Positions 60,795-64,000 of a stretch of DNA of 64,000 nt are shown here, piece after piece. Below the pieces are notes generated by a model. It did not search any database and was not told the DNA's origin. It saw only the letters and a list, made by a program, of their open reading frames with translations. Every line of letters starts with the position of its first letter. The stretch's first letter is position 1. The translations under genes and the position numbers were made by a program. This DNA is from Ruegeria sp. HKCCA6707 (GTDB lineage Bacteria > Pseudomonadota > Alphaproteobacteria > Rhodobacterales > Rhodobacteraceae). Where the stretch lies: the NCBI RefSeq assembly GCF_013033515.1, contig NZ_WQEG01000012.1:21810-85809 (forward strand), read 5' to 3'.

Positions 60795-63143
60795 ATGAAC
60801 GACACGATCGACGACCCCAACATGGAGGCCCCTGAGAACGGGGGCGAAGTAGCCGAACCGCTGCGCCGCGCCATAGGTGAGCGGTATCTGACCTATGCGC
60901 TGTCCACCATCATGCACCGCGCCCTGCCGGATGCGCGGGACGGGTTGAAGCCAGTGCACCGGCGAATCCTCTATGCGATGCGCGAATTGCGACTCAGCGC
61001 GACGGGGGGCTTCCGTAAGTCCGCCAAGATTTCAGGCGACGTGATGGGCAACTATCACCCACATGGTGATGCCGCAATTTACGACGCGATGGCGCGTTTG
61101 GCGCAGGATTTCAACGTGCGCTATCCGCTGGTCGACGGGCAAGGGAATTTCGGCAATATCGACGGTGATAACCCGGCGGCCTCGCGATACACCGAGGCGC
61201 GAATGACAATCGTAGCCGAGGCGCTGCTTGAGGGGCTGAACGAAGACGCTGTTGATTTCCGCGACAATTACGACGGTACCCTGACCGAACCGGTCGTGCT
61301 GCCCGCGCAATTTCCCAATCTGCTGGCCAATGGCGCCAGCGGCATCGCCGTGGGGATGGCGACCAATATCCCTCCGCATAATATTTCAGAGCTGTGCGAC
61401 GCTTGCCTGCATCTGATCAAAACCCCGGATGCGCGCGACGACACGCTGTTGAACTATGTGCCCGGACCCGATTTCCCGACCGGTGGCGTCATTGTCGAAC
61501 CGCCCGAGAACATCGCACAAGCCTATCGCACGGGGCGCGGTTCGTTCCGCCTGCGCTGTAAGTTCGAAGTTGAGGATCTGGGGCGTGGCCAGTGGCAAAT
61601 CGTCGTTACCGAAATCCCCTATCAGGTTCAGAAATCCAAGCTGATCGAAAAGATCGCAGAACTGATCCAGACCAAGAAAATTCCGATCCTCGCCGATGTG
61701 CGCGACGAATCCGCCGATGACATCCGTTTGATTCTGGAACCACGCTCCAAGAACGTGGATCCCGAAGTGTTGATGGGCATGCTCTATCGCAACTCGGACC
61801 TTGAGGTCCGGTTCAGCCTGAACATGAACGTGCTGATCGACGGGGTCACGCCCAAGGTCTGCTCGATGAAGGAAGTGCTGCGCGCTTTCCTCGACCACCG
61901 GCAAGAGGTGCTGCTGCGCCGCTCGCGTCACCGTCTGGGCAAGATTGATCACCGGTTAGAGGTCTTGGAGGGCTTTATCGTCGCCTTCTTGAACCTCGAC
62001 CGTGTGATCGACATCATCCGCTATGACGATGACCCCAAAGCCGCATTAATGCGCGAGGATTGGGGCATTGACCACGTCCGCGCCACCAGCGAAGCGGATT
62101 ACGTCTCGCCAAAACCTGGCGAAGGCGAGCTGTCCGAGGTTCAAGTCGACGCAATCCTCAACATGCGCCTTCGCAGTTTGCGCCGTCTGGAAGAGATGGA
62201 GCTGGTGCGTGAACGCGACGAATTGATGAAAGAGCGTGCGAACCTGGAAGACCTGCTGGCCGATCCGGCCCTGCAATGGGCCAGTATCGCCGAGCAGCTG
62301 AAAGAGACCAAGAAAACCTTTGGCAAAGACTACGAAGGTGGCGCACGTCGCACCCGGTTCGCCGAGGCCGGTCAGGTTGAAGAGGTTCCGCTGGAGGCGA
62401 TGATCGACAAGGAACCGATCACGGTGGTCTGTTCGCAGATGGGCTGGATCCGCGCCATGACCGGCCATATCGATCTGACCCGCGAGCTGAAGTTCAAGGA
62501 TGGCGACGGGCCGCGCTTTATCTTCCATGCCGAAACCACTGACAGGTTGCTGGTATTTGCGTCCAACGGCCGTTTTTACACGGTCAGCGCGGCCAACCTT
62601 CCCGGCGGCCGGGGCATGGGGGAACCGCTGCGCCTGATGGTCGACTTGCCCAATGAGGCGCAGATCATCGATATCCTGATCCACAAGCCAGGGCGCAAAC
62701 TGCTGGTGGCCTCGGATGCGGGCAATGGTTTCATGGTGCCCGAAGATGACGTGCTGGCGCAAACGCGGAACGGCAAGCAGGTGCTGAACGTCAAGGAAGA
62801 CGAGACCGCCATGATCTGTAAACCGGTTGTCGGTGATCACGTGGCGGTGGTGTCTCAGAACGGCAAGTTCCTGGTGTTCCCGACCGAAGACCTGCCCGAA
62901 ATGACGCGCGGCAAAGGGGTGCGCTTGCAAAAGTACAATATGGCACGCGGGCGTCAGGGTACGCTGGAATTGGATGGCGGCTTGTCCGACATCACCACAT
63001 TCAACTGGGAAGACGGCCTCAGATGGTCGATGGGCGGCGATAAGACGCGGCACGAGGCGGATATGTCCCAATGGCTGGCTAAACGCGCCAGCGTTGGCAA
63101 AAAGCCGCCCTATGGGTTCCCACGCGATTATAAATTTTCGTGA
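60795..63143 (+). CDS. parC: DNA topoisomerase IV subunit A
   Basis: Decatenating type II topoisomerase subunit, 782 residues from ATG 60795. The active-site tyrosine lies in [14 protein letters not shown] (about residue 135) and the quinolone-determining region in [17 protein letters not shown]. The ParC feature set ([15 protein letters not shown]) is clear, and the C-terminal beta-pinwheel (from about 520) lacks the strict GyrA box, supporting ParC over GyrA. An upstream start (60774) would add MRCTTSC. parE is not in the window. Confidence 0.95.
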   Translation: MNDTIDDPNMEAPENGGEVAEPLRRAIGERYLTYALSTIMHRALPDARDGLKPVHRRILYAMRELRLSATGGFRKSAKISGDVMGNYHPHGDAAIYDAMARLAQDFNVRYPLVDGQGNFGNIDGDNPAASRYTEARMTIVAEALLEGLNEDAVDFRDNYDGTLTEPVVLPAQFPNLLANGASGIAVGMATNIPPHNISELCDACLHLIKTPDARDDTLLNYVPGPDFPTGGVIVEPPENIAQAYRTGRGSFRLRCKFEVEDLGRGQWQIVVTEIPYQVQKSKLIEKIAELIQTKKIPILADVRDESADDIRLILEPRSKNVDPEVLMGMLYRNSDLEVRFSLNMNVLIDGVTPKVCSMKEVLRAFLDHRQEVLLRRSRHRLGKIDHRLEVLEGFIVAFLNLDRVIDIIRYDDDPKAALMREDWGIDHVRATSEADYVSPKPGEGELSEVQVDAILNMRLRSLRRLEEMELVRERDELMKERANLEDLLADPALQWASIAEQLKETKKTFGKDYEGGARRTRFAEAGQVEEVPLEAMIDKEPITVVCSQMGWIRAMTGHIDLTRELKFKDGDGPRFIFHAETTDRLLVFASNGRFYTVSAANLPGGRGMGEPLRLMVDLPNEAQIIDILIHKPGRKLLVASDAGNGFMVPEDDVLAQTRNGKQVLNVKEDETAMICKPVVGDHVAVVSQNGKFLVFPTEDLPEMTRGKGVRLQKYNMARGRQGTLELDGGLSDITTFNWEDGLRWSMGGDKTRHEADMSQWLAKRASVGKKPPYGFPRDYKFS

Positions 63144-63172
63144 GCGCAGCCCCTGAGTGGTGGTTTTCTGCT

Positions 63173-63197
63173 GATACGGCTTGGCACAGGCCGTATC
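63173..63197 (+). other. Hairpin between parC and the lipoprotein gene
   Basis: GATACGGC (63173-63180) and GCCGTATC (63190-63197) form a perfect 8-bp stem with a nine-base loop 30 bases after parC. No T-run follows, so it may be an mRNA-stabilising stem or a weak terminator. Confidence 0.5.
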
Positions 63198-63234
63198 GGT
63201 AGGGTAAACCCAATAAAAACAGGCCTATCGAGAC

Positions 63235-63831
63235 ATGATCATGCGACGCATTCTGACCCTGATGACCGGACTGGCCCTTTTGGGTGCCTGCGCTCAGACG
63301 CAGCTTTATGAAGACCCCGAAGAATTGGGCGAGTTCAACTTGCGTGTGAACTATGCCTTTGCAGACAACGCGGTACAGGGGCCTGTCTCGCGCGATGCAA
63401 CGCCCGATGAGTGGACCGCCGCGATTCAAAACGCGGTGGATGTGCGCCTGGGGCGTTATGAGGGCGCGCAGGAATACGACATCGGCATCAGCCTCGAAGG
63501 TTATATGCTGGCACCTCCGGGGATCCCGGTGATCTACAATCCCAAAAGCACGGCAATTGTTCTGGTGAATGTCTATGACGTCGGCAAGGAAGAGTTCGTG
63601 GCCAAGGGCAAGCAGTTCCAGGTGCTTGAGGACACAACCGGCGAAAGCGTTTTTGCCGGGTCCGGCCATTCCCGCTCACGTGAAGAACAGATGAACGGTC
63701 TGGCCCTGAAGGTTGCGGACCGCGTCGAGGAATGGCTGGCCGAAGAACATCTTGAAAACGGGTGGTTCAAAAGACGCCCTGACTTGATCCAGCCGCTCGA
63801 ATCCTCCGAGGTTACGCAAAATCCGGCGTAA
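63235..63831 (+). CDS. Lipoprotein of unknown function
   Basis: 198 residues. The leader ILTLMTGLALLGACAQ carries a lipobox (LLGAC), so the mature protein is lipid-anchored. The sequence of the mature part (FNLRVNYAFADNAVQGPVSRDATPDEWTAA) and YDIGISLEGYMLAPPGIPVI with VLVNVYDVGKEEFVAKGKQF resembles envelope proteins that bind cell-wall components, but no family name is certain. A helix-rich C-terminus (MNGLALKVADRVEEWLAEEH) follows. It lies between parC and tuf. ATG 63241 is an alternative start. Confidence 0.75.
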   Translation: MIMRRILTLMTGLALLGACAQTQLYEDPEELGEFNLRVNYAFADNAVQGPVSRDATPDEWTAAIQNAVDVRLGRYEGAQEYDIGISLEGYMLAPPGIPVIYNPKSTAIVLVNVYDVGKEEFVAKGKQFQVLEDTTGESVFAGSGHSRSREEQMNGLALKVADRVEEWLAEEHLENGWFKRRPDLIQPLESSEVTQNPA

Positions 63832-63945
63832 CCGTCGATTTCCCGCAGGATGTGCTTGATTTTCGCCTTTGAACCAAATATCCCGCGCGCGCAGATGTAA
63901 CCTACGGGACCAAAGGTCCCCAAAACGCAAAAGGGCGCCTGAGGA

Positions 63946-64000
63946 ATGGCAAAGGAAAAGTTTGAGCGTACAAAACCGCACGTCAACATTGGCACGATTG
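63946..64000 (+). CDS. tuf: Elongation factor Tu, 5' end only (cut by window edge)
   Basis: The last 55 bases encode MAKEKFERTKPHVNIGTI, the N-terminus of EF-Tu up to the start of the G1 region. A GAGGA ribosome site lies directly upstream. The rest of the gene is outside the window. EF-Tu delivers aminoacyl-tRNA to the ribosome. Confidence 0.97.
   Translation, partial: MAKEKFERTKPHVNIGTI

Noticed and set aside
63851..63890. Promoter for tuf (TTGATT and AAATAT)
   Set aside because: The spacing between the two boxes is 14 bp, too short for a standard sigma-70 promoter.
1..64000. CRISPR arrays, tRNA/rRNA genes, prophage or integrative elements
   Set aside because: I saw no regularly spaced repeats, no cloverleaf-like sequences with a T-arm, and no integrase, capsid or transposase genes.

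Overview
The window is a contiguous piece of an alphaproteobacterial chromosome, almost certainly a marine Rhodobacteraceae (Roseobacter-group) member. The evidence is the moderately high G+C, the family-like protein sequences, the split F0 operon (atpI-atpB-atpE-atpX-atpF with a b/b' pair and no F1 genes), the ChvI/ChvG-HprK-RapZ-EIIA-HPr cluster, a methylsuccinyl-CoA dehydrogenase of the ethylmalonyl-CoA type, and GTG/TTG starts with ATGA/GTGA overlaps throughout. I see no prophage, insertion sequence, CRISPR array, rRNA or tRNA gene. It reads as core chromosome with about 78 genes.

Layout. 0-2.3 kb: ffh (minus) with a strongly folded leader, then a small membrane-protein gene broken by an in-frame TGA. 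2.3-6.7 kb: amino-acid racemase, azoreductase with a divergent LysR regulator, DMT exporter, a universal stress protein behind an FNR-like box, and an ArsR regulator with a palindromic operator. 6.8-9.4 kb: F0 ATP synthase operon ending in a strong terminator. 9.5-12.1 kb: FadR-type regulator divergent from a PLP aminotransferase, with two copies of the same operator-like motif between them. 12.2-16.6 kb: smc and small exported or thioesterase genes. 16.6-19.7 kb: MltB-like transglycosylase, cobD, cobC. 19.8-23.2 kb: degenerate receiver protein, glutathionyl-hydroquinone reductase, MalY/PatB enzyme, and a 343-bp stretch with no supported gene. 23.3-25.7 kb: def, a degenerate def paralogue, fmt and two tiny membrane proteins. 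25.7-28.8 kb: ispH-DUF3429-methyltransferase-rnhA-TRIC operon in which every junction overlaps.

28.9-41.3 kb is a long run of mostly plus-strand housekeeping genes: folK, rpoZ, spoT, DUF2062, pdxJ, a LysE exporter, a quinone reductase, acpS, lepB, rnc, era, DUF1491, a YrbL-like protein and recO, interrupted by a NYN-domain gene and a VOC gene on the minus strand. 41.3-46 kb holds two exported proteins, mcd, a TauE/SafE exporter, an unknown membrane protein and a small winged-helix protein. 46.3-52.7 kb is the regulatory heart: pckA facing chvI-chvG-hprK-rapZ-EIIA(Man)-ptsH, with twin 13-bp direct repeats in the shared intergenic region. This links envelope or acid sensing, PTS phosphorylation state and gluconeogenesis. 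52.8-64 kb: an acyltransferase, 3-hydroxybutyryl-CoA dehydrogenase, a DUF6473-like protein, etfAB, a PduO-type adenosyltransferase, an SDR, an SH3 protein, parC, a lipoprotein and the first 55 bases of tuf.

I found no new multi-gene defence or mobile system. The items most worth a second look are the folded RNA in front of ffh, the in-frame TGA gene, the metal-ligand-less deformylase paralogue next to def/fmt, the degenerate receiver protein, the atpE-atpX stem-loop, and the paired operators at pckA/chvI and the FadR/aminotransferase locus. All family calls come from reading the proteins; no database search was run.
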